Notes: generated by a model not told the origin, from the letters alone. Shown: positions 23,798 to 32,966, counted from the first letter of the stretch. The stretch: DNA of 64,000 nt from Clostridia bacterium (GCA_017509255.1 JAFWQA010000006.1:62001-126000); one strand, 5' to 3'. Numbers and translations: made by a program.

Positions 23798-24751
23798 TTA
23801 TTCTTCGCCAAGGCCGTAGTCCAGAACATCCTGCTCCGTGATGGTGGTGGCGTCAAAGCCCTTCTCAACGGAGATGATGATCTTCTGAGCGGGAGCTTCG
23901 CCGCTCTTGATGATGTCGCTGATGACCTGAGCCTGGAAGGGGCTGCACTGTCCGTCATAGTTCCAGTTGCCGGCCAGCAGTTCGCGCAGAGCCCACTTGT
24001 TGCAGTCGAAACCCATCACGACAACGTCCTTGCCGACGCCGTGAGCGATGTTGTTCTCGTCCAGGGCCGCCACAGCGCCCTTGGCCATGCCGTCGTTCTC
24101 AGCGTAGATGACATTGAACTTCTCGCCGCTGTTGATCACAGATTCGGTGATCTTCTTGGCTTCAGCTTCGTCCCAGGTAGCGGTCTGCTGCACAACGAGC
24201 TTCCAGTTGTCGTTGGCTTCGCACTTTTCGGTCAGGGGATTGGAGCGGCCGATCTGAGCATCGCTGCCCATGGCGCCCTGGATGTGGATGATGTTGTACT
24301 CTTCCAGTCCCAGACCTTCCAGCCATGCAACGGCGGTCTCGCCTTCCTGCCTCATGTCGGAAACGACAGCCGCGGCGTACAGGGCTTCGTCCACGTCGAT
24401 CATACGGTCGAACAGGAACACGCCGATGCCCGCTTCAGCAGCGTTGGTAAGAACTACGTCCCAGCCGGTGGTTTCAGCGGCGGAGATCAGCAGGTAGTCA
24501 ACACCGTCGGTGATGAAGCTCTGGGCCGCGGCCAGCTGCTCATCGTTCTTGATGCTGTAATAGGTCTTGGCTTCGTAGCCGTTCTCGGTGGAGAACACCT
24601 TTTCGAAGTCGGCGACGTTCGCGGCGCGGTAGCCGGATTCAGACGGCGGGTTGTTCACGATGCCGACCTTGATCAGATCATCGGCATGGGCAATCGCCAT
24701 GACGCCCAGGCACAGGGCCAGAGCCAGAACCAGAGAAAGCAGTTTCTTCAT
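23798..24751 (-). CDS. Sugar ABC transporter substrate-binding protein (YtfQ/RbsB type)
   Basis: 317 residues. Signal peptide MKKLLSLVLALALCLGVMA followed by IAHA-DD. Mature domain is a type I periplasmic-binding fold with VGIVNNPPSESGYRAANVADFEK, DYLLISAAETTGWDVVL, VVVMGFDCNKWALRELL. Unlike most Gram-positive binding proteins there is no lipobox cysteine at the cleavage site, so anchoring is unclear. The upstream 153 bp has a strong ribosome binding site (AAGGAGGAA) and direct repeats at 24851-24869. It is the first gene of the importer operon. Confidence 0.88.
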   Translation of the reverse strand: MKKLLSLVLALALCLGVMAIAHADDLIKVGIVNNPPSESGYRAANVADFEKVFSTENGYEAKTYYSIKNDEQLAAAQSFITDGVDYLLISAAETTGWDVVLTNAAEAGIGVFLFDRMIDVDEALYAAAVVSDMRQEGETAVAWLEGLGLEEYNIIHIQGAMGSDAQIGRSNPLTEKCEANDNWKLVVQQTATWDEAEAKKITESVINSGEKFNVIYAENDGMAKGAVAALDENNIAHGVGKDVVVMGFDCNKWALRELLAGNWNYDGQCSPFQAQVISDIIKSGEAPAQKIIISVEKGFDATTITEQDVLDYGLGEE

Positions 24752-24850
24752 TATGGGATTCCTCCTTCAGATTTTGGACCATATCCGGTCTCTTTAGGCT
24801 AAAAATACACCGGATTGCACCAAAAGAAAATGGAATGGAATCCTTCGCAG

Positions 24851-24869
24851 GTTCAAATTTGTTTCAAAA
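24851..24869. repeat. Direct repeat upstream of the binding-protein gene
   Basis: GTTCAAAT at 24851 and GTTTCAAAA at 24861, about ten bases apart and on the same face of the helix. AraC-type regulators such as the neighbouring YesN-like protein commonly bind direct repeats at this distance upstream of a promoter. Confidence 0.35.
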
Positions 24870-24904
24870 TAATTCTGAATCGCGCCGGTCGGTTGAATAT
24901 CGTT

Positions 24905-26161
24905 TTACTTCGGTTCGTTTTGATTCTGCTGCCGGTATTCTCCCGGGGTCATGCCGGTGTTTTTTCGGAAAAGATAGCTGAAATAGTGCGCGTCGTTGTA
25001 TCCGACCTCCATGGCGATCTCCGAGCTGCGCTTCCCTGTGGTGCGCAGCAGCTCCTTTGCCTTTTCCATGCGCAGATAGGTCAGATATTCGGTAAAGGTC
25101 TTCCCGCTTTCCTGGGCAAACACCGTGGAAAAGCGGCTGTTGCTCATGCCCACGGCGGACGCTGCGTCCTGCAGCATCAGGCTGTTATCGGTAAAATGCT
25201 GGGAAAGGTAAAGCTTTGCCTTCGCGGTAATGACCGCTGAGCTTCGTTCCCCGTAGTTCTCGCTGAACTCGCGTACGCCGACGATCATCGGAGTCTCCGC
25301 CTCCTGGTCCGCCAGCACGTGCCGGATATGGCGCGCGCTCTTCAGGCTCTTTACGATATCCTCCGGCCGGTTCACGATTTCTCCGATGCCGATCCGGATC
25401 TTCCTGCAGCCCGCCCGCTCCAGTTCCGTTATGGCGGAGGCCGCCAGCGCGTACGCGCGTTCCTCCGCGTCTTCGTCGTTGTCTCCCAGCACAAGGATCC
25501 GGGCGCCCGTCCTGCCTGAGGAGATCCATGCGATCCCGCCGCTCTCCTCCGTCAGCTCCGTCAGCGCCGCGTAGCCGGCTTTCAGGGGCTCATAAGCCGC
25601 GTCGATCACCGCGTAGCGCCCCGCCACAAGGCTGACGCCCATTCCGCGCAGCTGCTCCACAACATTCCCCGCGTCGGACTCGGCCGCGTCCTCTGAATAC
25701 AGGGCGGAAAGCAGCTTTTCCTTCAGAAAGAGCTGGTCAGCCGCGTTCTGCAGGCTCTGGGTATGGCTTTTCCGGTCCTCCTGCTCCCGCCTCATGGCCT
25801 CGCTCACGCGGTCCAGCGCCATTCTCAGCTCCTCCGCCGTGACCGGCTTGAGCATGTATTCCTTCACGCCCAGCTGGATCCCCTGCCGTGCGTATTCAAA
25901 TTCGTCATAGCCGCTCAGGATGATGATGCCGATCCATGGCATCTGCGTCCTCACGATCCTGCAGAGCTCCATCCCGTCCATAAAGGGCATGCGGATATCC
26001 GTGATCAGGATATCCGGCTTCGTGTCGCGGATCATCGGCAGCGCCATCTCCCCGTCGGGTGCCTCCCCCACGAGCGTATAGTCCGTCTGATCCCACGGAA
26101 AGGAGGTCCGTATGCCCTCCCGGATCACAATTTCATCGTCAACCAGAAATACCTTCGTCAC
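24905..26161 (-). CDS. YesN-type response regulator (receiver plus AraC output domain)
   Basis: 418 residues. Receiver domain 1-125 with acidic pocket VDDE, the phosphorylatable aspartate in DILITDIRMPFMDG, and the lysine in EYMLKPV. A central uncharacterised segment follows (130-310). The AraC/XylS DNA-binding domain is at about 315-410, with two helix-turn-helices (LQDAASAVGMSNSRFSTVFAQESGKTF and SSEIAMEVGYNDAHYFSYLFRKNTGMTPGEY). The GTG start at 26161 has AGGAGG upstream and overlaps the kinase gene by 23 bp. It probably activates the adjacent importer operon when the kinase is stimulated. Confidence 0.92.
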   Translation of the reverse strand: MTKVFLVDDEIVIREGIRTSFPWDQTDYTLVGEAPDGEMALPMIRDTKPDILITDIRMPFMDGMELCRIVRTQMPWIGIIILSGYDEFEYARQGIQLGVKEYMLKPVTAEELRMALDRVSEAMRREQEDRKSHTQSLQNAADQLFLKEKLLSALYSEDAAESDAGNVVEQLRGMGVSLVAGRYAVIDAAYEPLKAGYAALTELTEESGGIAWISSGRTGARILVLGDNDEDAEERAYALAASAITELERAGCRKIRIGIGEIVNRPEDIVKSLKSARHIRHVLADQEAETPMIVGVREFSENYGERSSAVITAKAKLYLSQHFTDNSLMLQDAASAVGMSNSRFSTVFAQESGKTFTEYLTYLRMEKAKELLRTTGKRSSEIAMEVGYNDAHYFSYLFRKNTGMTPGEYRQQNQNEPK

Positions 26162-27602
26162 GGGTTATATCCTCCTCTGTCCGGCAGGGTACGCGGAAGG
26201 AAACCGACGTCCCGTCCGGACCGCTTTCAATATGCAGGCCCTCCGGCTGATTGTAATACAGGCGGATGCGCAGGTTCACGTTCACCAGGCCGAATCCGTT
26301 GGTGCCGGCCGTATGCTCGGGGTGCTTTTCCGCCATTCTCCCCCGGATTTTCTCCAGGGTTTCCGCGTCCATGCCCTTCCCGGTATCGGACACCGTGAAG
26401 ACCAGGCTTTCGCCTTCCTTCCGGCCGCAAACGAGGATCCGTCCGCCGCCCCGCCGGTATTTGATTCCGTGGTACAGCGCATTCTCCACCAGGGGCTGCA
26501 GCAGCAGCTTCAGTATATAATACTGTCCGATCTCCTCCGGCATATCGATCTCATAGTTCAGTATGTCGGAGTACCGCGTCTTCTGAATGCTCAGATAACC
26601 GGCGATATGCTTCTTCTCCTGGCTGATGGGGATCCAGTCGGCGCCGGATGACAGGCTGATGCGGAAAAAGTCGCTCAGCGCCCTTGTCAGGTGGATGACC
26701 TCCTCCTCGTCGCCGGCCTCGGCCTTCCATACAATAGCGTCCAGCGTATTGTACAGGAAATGCGGATTGATCTGCGCCTGCAGCGTCCTCAGCTCGGCCT
26801 TGGTCAGGTTGCGTTCGTCCCGCACGTTCTGCTTCATCATCTCTTCCAGGTTGTCCGCCATCACGTTGACCTGGCCGGTCAGATTCCACAGCTCATCCAC
26901 GTTCGTGACAGGCAGGCGGGCGCTCATGTCGCCGTCCGCCAGCTTGGAGGTGACCCTCTCCAGCTTTTCGATGGGTTCCCGGACAAAGCGTTCCGTCTTC
27001 TTCCGGGCGTTCTGTGTCACGATCAGCGCCACGATCAGCAGCAGTGCCTCCGCGCATGCGGTCACGGTCACGACCCGCGTCAGATTCCCGCTCATGGCGG
27101 AACTGGAGTCGATTTCCTCGGTGATATAGTCGTTCAGCATGCTCACCACGAGGGCGGCCACGCCGCGGACCTCGCTCAGTACGGCTTCGTTTTCAATAAC
27201 GGGCACATTGTTGCTCAGGTTCTCCCGGATCCGGTCCACATACTGGGCCAGCGTATCCAGCGTCCGTCCGGCGACCGTCAGCTCCAGGCGGTCGTTTTCC
27301 CCGGTCTGGGCCGTAATGCTGTCCAGCGTTTCCTTTGCCTGGGCAAGCATATCGTCCGTTCCGCTCTCCTCCATGGTTTCACGCCCGGAGACCACCCGCC
27401 AGACCGCTTCGGGTATTTCTTCCCCGATCACGGGCTTCAGGCTGGCCACCTTTTCCATGCGCTGAATGGAACCGGCATACTGTCCCGAAAAATAAAGCAT
27501 CATGATCAGCGACAGCGCCACCGGTATGGCCAGCACCACCATCAGCTTCCGTGTCAGGCTGTTGATCCGCCCGACGATGCTCCGGTTTGACCTGCTTTCC
27601 AT
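26139..27602 (-). CDS. YesM/LytS-type sensor histidine kinase
   Basis: 487 residues. Two transmembrane helices (about 20-42 and 177-198) enclose an extracytoplasmic sensor domain of about 130 residues. HAMP linker follows (VREPIEKLERVTSKLADGD). The His_kinase domain has the phosphoacceptor in QINPHFLYNTLDAIVWKA, characteristic of YesM/LytS kinases, and a HATPase domain with LVENALYHGIKY, DTGKGM and GFGLVNVNLRIRL. It lies four bases downstream of the binding-lipoprotein gene and overlaps the response regulator gene, so all three are one operon. The lipoprotein is likely to present the ligand to the sensor domain, as in XylFII-LytS-YesN. Confidence 0.92.
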   Translation of the reverse strand: MESRSNRSIVGRINSLTRKLMVVLAIPVALSLIMMLYFSGQYAGSIQRMEKVASLKPVIGEEIPEAVWRVVSGRETMEESGTDDMLAQAKETLDSITAQTGENDRLELTVAGRTLDTLAQYVDRIRENLSNNVPVIENEAVLSEVRGVAALVVSMLNDYITEEIDSSSAMSGNLTRVVTVTACAEALLLIVALIVTQNARKKTERFVREPIEKLERVTSKLADGDMSARLPVTNVDELWNLTGQVNVMADNLEEMMKQNVRDERNLTKAELRTLQAQINPHFLYNTLDAIVWKAEAGDEEEVIHLTRALSDFFRISLSSGADWIPISQEKKHIAGYLSIQKTRYSDILNYEIDMPEEIGQYYILKLLLQPLVENALYHGIKYRRGGGRILVCGRKEGESLVFTVSDTGKGMDAETLEKIRGRMAEKHPEHTAGTNGFGLVNVNLRIRLYYNQPEGLHIESGPDGTSVSFRVPCRTEEDITRDEGISG

Positions 27603-27606
27603 CGTG

Positions 27607-28575
27607 TCAGTACCCCCGCGGTTTCAGATCGCTCAGATCGTCATAGTCGGTAAAGGCCCTTTCCACCGGATGGGTCACTTTCTCCACGGTTTTCCCGGCC
27701 TTCAGCGCCAGCGCCGTTTCCATCAGGATGGAGCCGAGCATCGGCGTGCATTCCACAATACAGTTGATCTTTCCTTCTTTCAGGATATCAATGGCCTCCT
27801 GCCCACCGTCAATGGAGATCAGGATCATGTCCTTCCCCGGGGCATAGCCGGCCTTCTCGATTTCCGGCAGTGCGCCCATGGTCATCTCATCGTTGTGGCT
27901 GAAGATCACGTCGATCCTGTCCCCGTATTTCTCCAGCAGATAACTCATGCATTCCGCGCCCCGGCTTCTCAGAAAGTCCCCGTTCACGCTTTCCAGTAGA
28001 TTCATCCTCGGGTCTTTCCGGATGGTGTCGGCAAAGCCCTGCTGGCGCTGCCGCATGGGCGTTGAATCCTCCGTGCCCGTGATTTCGACAATGTTCAGGA
28101 TATCCTTTCCCAGGTCGTCCGCCTTCTTCAGCAGGTATTCAGCCGCCATAACGCCTTCCCGGTAAAAATCCGCGCCGATCAGGCTCACGTACAGGTCTTC
28201 CTTGTCCGTCTTCACGGTCCTGTCCACCAGCACGACCGGGATCCCCGCGTTTTTGGCTTCGGTCAGCACATTGTCCCAGCCCTCTTCCACGATCGGGGAA
28301 AAGGCGATCACGTCCACCCTGTACGCGATAAAGCGCCGGATCGCGTCGATCTGGTTTTCCTGCTTCTGGTTCGCGTTTTCCATCATCAGGCTGATCCCGT
28401 ATTCCTTCGCTTTCTCCTCAATATCCTTCGTGTTGCCGATCCGGAAGGAGCTTTCGGATCCAAGCTGGCTGAAGCCCAGCAGAAGGGACGGCTCCGCCGC
28501 GGGCTGCTTCTTCTCGCAGCCGGAAAGGACCGCCAGCAGGATCAGAGCTGTCAGAATGCTCCATAGCTTTTTCAC
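27607..28575 (-). CDS. Sugar-binding lipoprotein of the sensor operon
   Basis: 322 residues. Signal peptide with lipobox LSGC at about residues 17-20, so membrane-anchored. The mature part is a type I sugar-binding fold: LLLGFSQLGSESSFR, YRVDVIAFSPIVEEGWDNVLTEAKNAGIPVVLVDRTV, DVIFSHNDEMTMGALPEIEKAG, LISIDGGQEAID. This resembles YtfQ/galactofuranose- and ribose-type binding proteins. The GTG start has GGGAGGAAAA upstream. Its place next to the kinase and regulator, rather than with the permeases, points to a sensory role. The ligand is probably the same sugar that the second binding protein (23798-24751) imports. Confidence 0.88.
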   Translation of the reverse strand: MKKLWSILTALILLAVLSGCEKKQPAAEPSLLLGFSQLGSESSFRIGNTKDIEEKAKEYGISLMMENANQKQENQIDAIRRFIAYRVDVIAFSPIVEEGWDNVLTEAKNAGIPVVLVDRTVKTDKEDLYVSLIGADFYREGVMAAEYLLKKADDLGKDILNIVEITGTEDSTPMRQRQQGFADTIRKDPRMNLLESVNGDFLRSRGAECMSYLLEKYGDRIDVIFSHNDEMTMGALPEIEKAGYAPGKDMILISIDGGQEAIDILKEGKINCIVECTPMLGSILMETALALKAGKTVEKVTHPVERAFTDYDDLSDLKPRGY

Positions 28576-28659
28576 GTCTTTTTCCTCCCTCTGTCCGCAG
28601 CCCCCGGATGGGGCGTCTTCCCCGCTGCCGTTGCGTGCTCTGCTCTTCAGTCAGGTTCC

Positions 28660-30036
28660 TTACGCCATTCTTTCCGGGTGGTATTTTTCGTCAAACTCCG
28701 CTTCCGTCATCAGTCCCAGCCTCACGCAGGCCTCCCGCAGGGAGAGGTTCTCCTTCAGCGCCGTCTGCGCTGCCTTTGCCGCGTTTTCGTATCCGATATA
28801 CGGCGTCAGCGCCGTCACCGTCATCAGGGAGCGACCCATGTTGTCTTCCATTTTTTCCCGCCGGGCCTTGATGCCGCTCACGCATCTTTCGCGGAAGGCC
28901 TCGGCGGATTCCGCCAGCAGCCTTGCGCTCTGCAGAAAGCTGTACGCGCACACGGGCAGGAAAACGTTTAGCTCAAAATTTCCCTGGCTGGCGGCAAAGC
29001 CGACGGTCACGTCGTTGCCGATGACTCTCGCGGCCACCATGGTCACCTGCTCGCACTGGGTCGGGTTCACCTTCCCGGGCATAATGGAGGAGCCGGGCTC
29101 ATTCTCCGGTATGGAGATCTCTCCCAGGCCCAGCCGGGGTCCGCTGGCCAGCCAGCGGATGTCGTTGGCGCATTTCATCAGGTCGCAGGCCAGCGCCTTG
29201 AGCGCTCCGTGCGCGAAGACCATTTCGTCCAGCGAGGTCAGGGCGTGAAACTTGTTCCCGGCCGTCACAAAAGGGATTCCCGTCAGAGCGGCAGTTTTTT
29301 CCGCCGCCAGCGTGTCGAAGCCCTTCGGCGCGTTCAGTCCGGTGCCGACCGCCGTTCCGCCCAGCGCCAGCTCCCGCAGCCCCGGCAGAGCGTCCTGCAG
29401 CATGCCGATGTCCTTTTCCAGGCTGCTCCGCCATCCGGAGATCTCCTGGCTGAAGCGGATCGGCACCGCGTCCTGCAGATGGGTCCTGCCGCCCTTGAGC
29501 ACATCCTCGTTTTCGCTTTCCAGCCTGGCCAGCTCCTCCGTCAGCCCTTTCACCGACGGGATCACTCTTTTTTCCAGGATCTCCGCTGCCGCGATGTGCA
29601 TCGCTGTCGGAAAGGTGTCGTTGCTGCTCTGGCTCATGTTCACGTCGTCGTTGGGATGCAGCAGCTTTTCCGCGGCGATCGCGTTCCCGCGGTTGGCGAT
29701 CACCTCGTTCACGTTCATGTTGCTCTGTGTGCCGGAGCCGGTCTGCCAGACGACCAGCGGGAATTCCTCCCGCAGCTTTCCGGATATGATCTCGTCCGCC
29801 GCCTGTTCAATGGCCCTCAGCTTCTGCTCCGTCATCCTTGCCGGCTGCAGCTCCCGGTTGGCCTGCGCCGCGGCCTTCTTCAGATATCCGAATGCGCGGA
29901 TGATCTCCTCCGGCATTTTTTCGTATTCCGTGCCGATGGGAAAGTTCTCGATGCTCCGCTGCGTCTGCGCTCCCCAGTATCTCTCAGCGGGGACTCTGAC
30001 CTCTCCCATCGAGTCATGCTCTGTTCTCCAGGACAT
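28660..30036 (-). CDS. fumC: Fumarate hydratase class II
   Basis: 458 residues, the usual length. It hydrates fumarate to L-malate without an iron-sulfur cluster. Family signatures: SGTQSNMNVNEVIANR near residue 100, HPNDDVNMSQSSNDTFPTAMH, and GSSIMPGKVNPTQCE (the fumarate lyase signature) near residue 320. Catalytic serine lies in the SS loop of the last block. The start MSWRTEHDSMGEV at 30036 has GAGGGGG upstream; starts further up overlap the small gene before it. It is followed at 84 bp by the sensor operon, but the link is probably only positional. Confidence 0.93.
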   Translation of the reverse strand: MSWRTEHDSMGEVRVPAERYWGAQTQRSIENFPIGTEYEKMPEEIIRAFGYLKKAAAQANRELQPARMTEQKLRAIEQAADEIISGKLREEFPLVVWQTGSGTQSNMNVNEVIANRGNAIAAEKLLHPNDDVNMSQSSNDTFPTAMHIAAAEILEKRVIPSVKGLTEELARLESENEDVLKGGRTHLQDAVPIRFSQEISGWRSSLEKDIGMLQDALPGLRELALGGTAVGTGLNAPKGFDTLAAEKTAALTGIPFVTAGNKFHALTSLDEMVFAHGALKALACDLMKCANDIRWLASGPRLGLGEISIPENEPGSSIMPGKVNPTQCEQVTMVAARVIGNDVTVGFAASQGNFELNVFLPVCAYSFLQSARLLAESAEAFRERCVSGIKARREKMEDNMGRSLMTVTALTPYIGYENAAKAAQTALKENLSLREACVRLGLMTEAEFDEKYHPERMA

Positions 30037-30049
30037 CTCCATCCCCCTC

Positions 30050-30289
30050 TTATTCCTCGATCCCGTTGATCTTGAAGCGCAGTCTTTTCGCCGGGATCCC
30101 CTTTTGCTTTCCAAGCTCATACATTTTTTCCATCAGCCGGGCCTTTGCCACGCGCTCGGTCATTTCCTCCGAGGACACGCTGACCATCAGGTCCGCGTAA
30201 TCCGGATTCGTGCATACCAGCATATATTCACAGGGCTCCTTGGTCCTGTCCACGTGCCAGCGGATCCGGATCAGGTCTTTTTCTTCCAT
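30050..30289 (-). CDS. Small conserved-looking protein of unknown function
   Basis: 79 residues beginning MEEKDLIRIRWHVDRTKEPCEYMLVCTNPDY, then SEEMTERVAKARLMEKMYELGKQKG and a basic C-terminus. No signal peptide or transmembrane segment. A GGGAAA ribosome binding site precedes the ATG, and the gene overlaps the end of alaX by 19 bp and is followed 13 bp later by fumC, so it is translated within an operon. I do not recognise a family. The amphipathic helix in the second half (VAKARLMEKMYELGK) could mediate protein contacts. Confidence 0.6.
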   Translation of the reverse strand: MEEKDLIRIRWHVDRTKEPCEYMLVCTNPDYADLMVSVSSEEMTERVAKARLMEKMYELGKQKGIPAKRLRFKINGIEE

Positions 30290-31485
30290 GCTTTTCCCTT
30301 TCCTTCCATCATCAGGATCTTCCGGGCGACCCCGGCGCATTCCGGGATCCCGGCGCCGGATGCCATATCCGGCCGTCCGCCGCCCCGCGCTACGCGCCTG
30401 ATCAGCTCGTTCATGTCGATATCAACGTCCGCGCTTCGGGCAAAGGTCAGCCTCTCCCCGACGCACAGCAGCAGCGCTTTCCCGCTTTCCGATATATATG
30501 CGCTCACCGCTTCCGCCACAGGCCTTGCGTCGCCCTGTGCGGTCACTGTCACCGACAGCGTGATCCCGGGCAGGTCCTCCCCGTTTTCGTTTTCCCGGAT
30601 GAGCCCGAGCAGCTTTTCCGTCTCGAAGCGGTTCAGCCTTCTCTCCGCGTCCGCCAGCCTGGCCTTCAGTTCCCCGGCGGCAGTCGCCAGCTTCTCCGTC
30701 GGGCAGGAAAGCACGTTCCCGGCTTTATCCGCCGACCGTTTATATTGCTGGAAAAGCCTCAGCGCGCGTTCCCCGCACACAAAGGTCACCCTCACCTTGC
30801 CCTTGCTGGGCAGGGCGGAAAGGATCTTCACCATCCCGATCCGTCCGGTGGAGGACGGATGGGTACCTCCGCAGGCGACCATCTCGAAATCTCCCATGGC
30901 TACGATCCGGATATGCTCGGTCACCGTCGGGGCCTTGCGCAGCGGGAGCGTCTTCATCTCCTCCTCTGTCGGGAACCAGCAGCGGATCGGGGCGTCCTGC
31001 CGGATCCGCGTGTTCACGGTGTCCTCCAGGAGCAGGATTTCCTCCTCCGTCAGGCGGGTCCTCCCGTCCGGCATGGATACGTCAATGGTGGAGTCCTCTT
31101 TTCCCAGATGCAGGCCGATCGTGGTCCCCCCAAGCTTTTCCCATATGGCGCCCGCCAGCATATGTTCTCCGCCGTGCTGCTCCATATGGTCGGTCCTGCG
31201 ATGTCCGTCAATGAAGCCCCTGACCCTTGTCCCGGCGGGGATCTCCCGGTTCACGGTATGCACGACCTCGCCGTCCGGATCCGCTTCCACGTTCGTCACG
31301 TCAGCTATGCAGCCGTTCCACGTCAGCCTTCCGGTGTCAAAGGGCTGCCCGCCGGAGGTTGGATAAAAGGCGGAACGGTCCAGCGTGATCTCCCACGTCC
31401 CTGCTCCTTTTCCGGGCCGGGTTCCGGTCACCGCCGCGTCAAACTGCCATAAATACGGATCCTCGTAGTACAGTCTTTCCGTCAC
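30271..31485 (-). CDS. alaX: AlaX-type trans-editing alanyl-tRNA hydrolase with DHHA1 domain
   Basis: 404 residues. The N-terminal half (about 1-230) matches the AlaRS editing domain: TAFYPTSGGQPFDTG-type motif (here DRSAFYPTSGGQPFDTG), zinc ligands in EQHGGEH and CGGTH. The C-terminal half has the DHHA1 domain with ARGGGRPDMASGAG. This long AlaX form hydrolyses Ser-tRNA-Ala or Gly-tRNA-Ala that escaped AlaRS. The activation and anticodon domains of AlaRS are absent, so it cannot charge tRNA. No promoter was assigned. The small 79-residue gene overlaps its end. Confidence 0.88.
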   Translation of the reverse strand: MTERLYYEDPYLWQFDAAVTGTRPGKGAGTWEITLDRSAFYPTSGGQPFDTGRLTWNGCIADVTNVEADPDGEVVHTVNREIPAGTRVRGFIDGHRRTDHMEQHGGEHMLAGAIWEKLGGTTIGLHLGKEDSTIDVSMPDGRTRLTEEEILLLEDTVNTRIRQDAPIRCWFPTEEEMKTLPLRKAPTVTEHIRIVAMGDFEMVACGGTHPSSTGRIGMVKILSALPSKGKVRVTFVCGERALRLFQQYKRSADKAGNVLSCPTEKLATAAGELKARLADAERRLNRFETEKLLGLIRENENGEDLPGITLSVTVTAQGDARPVAEAVSAYISESGKALLLCVGERLTFARSADVDIDMNELIRRVARGGGRPDMASGAGIPECAGVARKILMMEGKGKAWKKKT

Positions 31486-31580
31486 GTTCCACGCTCTCCC
31501 GTCTTTGTGCGTCTCGTTTTCAGGCCCATGATATCAGCACGTGCCACGCTCGTCAAGATTGCGCCGGGCGGAATTGGGGG

Positions 31581-31610
31581 TTGTTTTCTCTCCCCGGAGT
31601 CTATTATAAT
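31581..31610 (+). promoter_or_regulatory. Promoter of the cca gene
   Basis: TTGTTT (31581-31586), 18-bp spacer, TATAAT (31605-31610), about 30 bp before the ATG at 31641. Confidence 0.65.
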
Positions 31611-31640
31611 TTGAAGAAAGAAATCAGGGGAGGGATCGTC

Positions 31641-32966
31641 ATGCGTCTGCCGCCGGAGGTCAGCAGGATTCTTTCGCAGCTGACAGCAGCGGGTTACTCT
31701 GCCTATGCGGTGGGCGGCTGCGTCCGCGACACCCTTCTCGGCAGAGTCCCGCATGACTGGGATATCTGCACCTCCGCGCTTCCGGAGCAGCTTCAGGCGG
31801 TTTTCGCGGCGGACAGGACGGTCACCGCGGGCCTGAAGCACGGTACGCTCACCGTCATCCGGGACCACATTCCCTACGAGATCACCACCTATCGGATCGA
31901 CGGAGATTATACGGATCACCGTCATCCGGATTCTGTTTCCTTTGTGGACCGGATCGATCTGGACCTTTCCCGCCGGGACTTTACGGTCAACGCAATGGCC
32001 TGCTCGCCGGATGGCGCCGTCCTGGACCTGTTCTGCGGGCAGCAGGATCTGGACAAGCATCTGATCCGCTGTGTCGGCGAACCCGCTGCCCGCTTTGAGG
32101 AGGACGCCCTCCGTGTTCTCCGCGCGCTCCGCTTCGCCTCCGTTTTTGATTTTGAACTGGAGGAAAAAACAGCCGCCGCGGTGCGGGCCATGTATCCGAC
32201 GCTGAGTCACGTGGCTGCAGAAAGGATCCGGGAGGAGCTAGTCAAGCTGCTCTGCGGTCCGGGTGCAGGCAGGATCCTGAGGGCTTATCCGGAGGTCATC
32301 ACCCATCTCCTGCCTGAGCTGGCCCCGGCTGTCGGGTTTGATCAGAAGAATCCCCATCATCTGTATACCGTCTGGGAACACACCGTCCGCGCGCTGGAGG
32401 GGGTCCCTCCGGATCCAGCTCTGCGGCTGACCATGCTCCTGCACGATTCCGGCAAGCCCTATACGCAGACCACAGATGAAAAAGGGATCTGTCACTATAA
32501 AGGCCATCAGCAGGTCTCCGCGCAGATTGCGGCCCGTGCGCTGGATTCTCTCCGCTGTGACAAAGCGCTCCGTGATAAGGTCGTCTGCCTTGTGGAGGCG
32601 CACGATATCCTTCTGAGCACTGACAGGCGCCTGCTTCTCCGCCGGCTGAACCGCTTCGGCGAGGAGAACCTGCGTCTCCTCTTCCTGATTCATAAAGCGG
32701 ACAGGATCGCCACAGGCACCCGTCATCCGGGGCATGCGGAGGAACACTGTCTGGAGCTTCAGGCTGCGCTGGATGCGCTTCTGGCGGAAAAGCCCTGTTT
32801 CACCCTGAAGGATCTTGCTGTCAACGGCCGTGATTTGACGTCTCTGGGCCTGCGTGGCAAGGCGGTCGGCACCGCTCTGTCCGCCCTTTTGGACGAAGTG
32901 ATGGAAGGCACGCTTCCCAATGAACGGGAAGCCCTGCTGGAAAAGGCAAAGAAAGAATATTTGTAA
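31641..32966 (+). CDS. cca: CCA tRNA nucleotidyltransferase with HD domain
   Basis: 441 residues. Adds or repairs the CCA end of tRNAs. The class II nucleotidyltransferase head is clear: YAVGGCVRDTLLGRVPHDWDICTSALPEQ with the G-G-x-VRD and D-x-D catalytic residues, RRDFTVNAMA, and RFEEDALRVLRALRFA. A C-terminal HD domain (MLLHDSGKPYTQ) gives possible phosphohydrolase activity. Five of the seven tRNAs in this window lack an encoded CCA, so the enzyme is needed for maturation here. AGGGGAGGG lies upstream of the ATG at 31641. The first 20 codons of the longer frame lie before the likely start. Confidence 0.93.
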   Translation: MRLPPEVSRILSQLTAAGYSAYAVGGCVRDTLLGRVPHDWDICTSALPEQLQAVFAADRTVTAGLKHGTLTVIRDHIPYEITTYRIDGDYTDHRHPDSVSFVDRIDLDLSRRDFTVNAMACSPDGAVLDLFCGQQDLDKHLIRCVGEPAARFEEDALRVLRALRFASVFDFELEEKTAAAVRAMYPTLSHVAAERIREELVKLLCGPGAGRILRAYPEVITHLLPELAPAVGFDQKNPHHLYTVWEHTVRALEGVPPDPALRLTMLLHDSGKPYTQTTDEKGICHYKGHQQVSAQIAARALDSLRCDKALRDKVVCLVEAHDILLSTDRRLLLRRLNRFGEENLRLLFLIHKADRIATGTRHPGHAEEHCLELQAALDALLAEKPCFTLKDLAVNGRDLTSLGLRGKAVGTALSALLDEVMEGTLPNEREALLEKAKKEYL

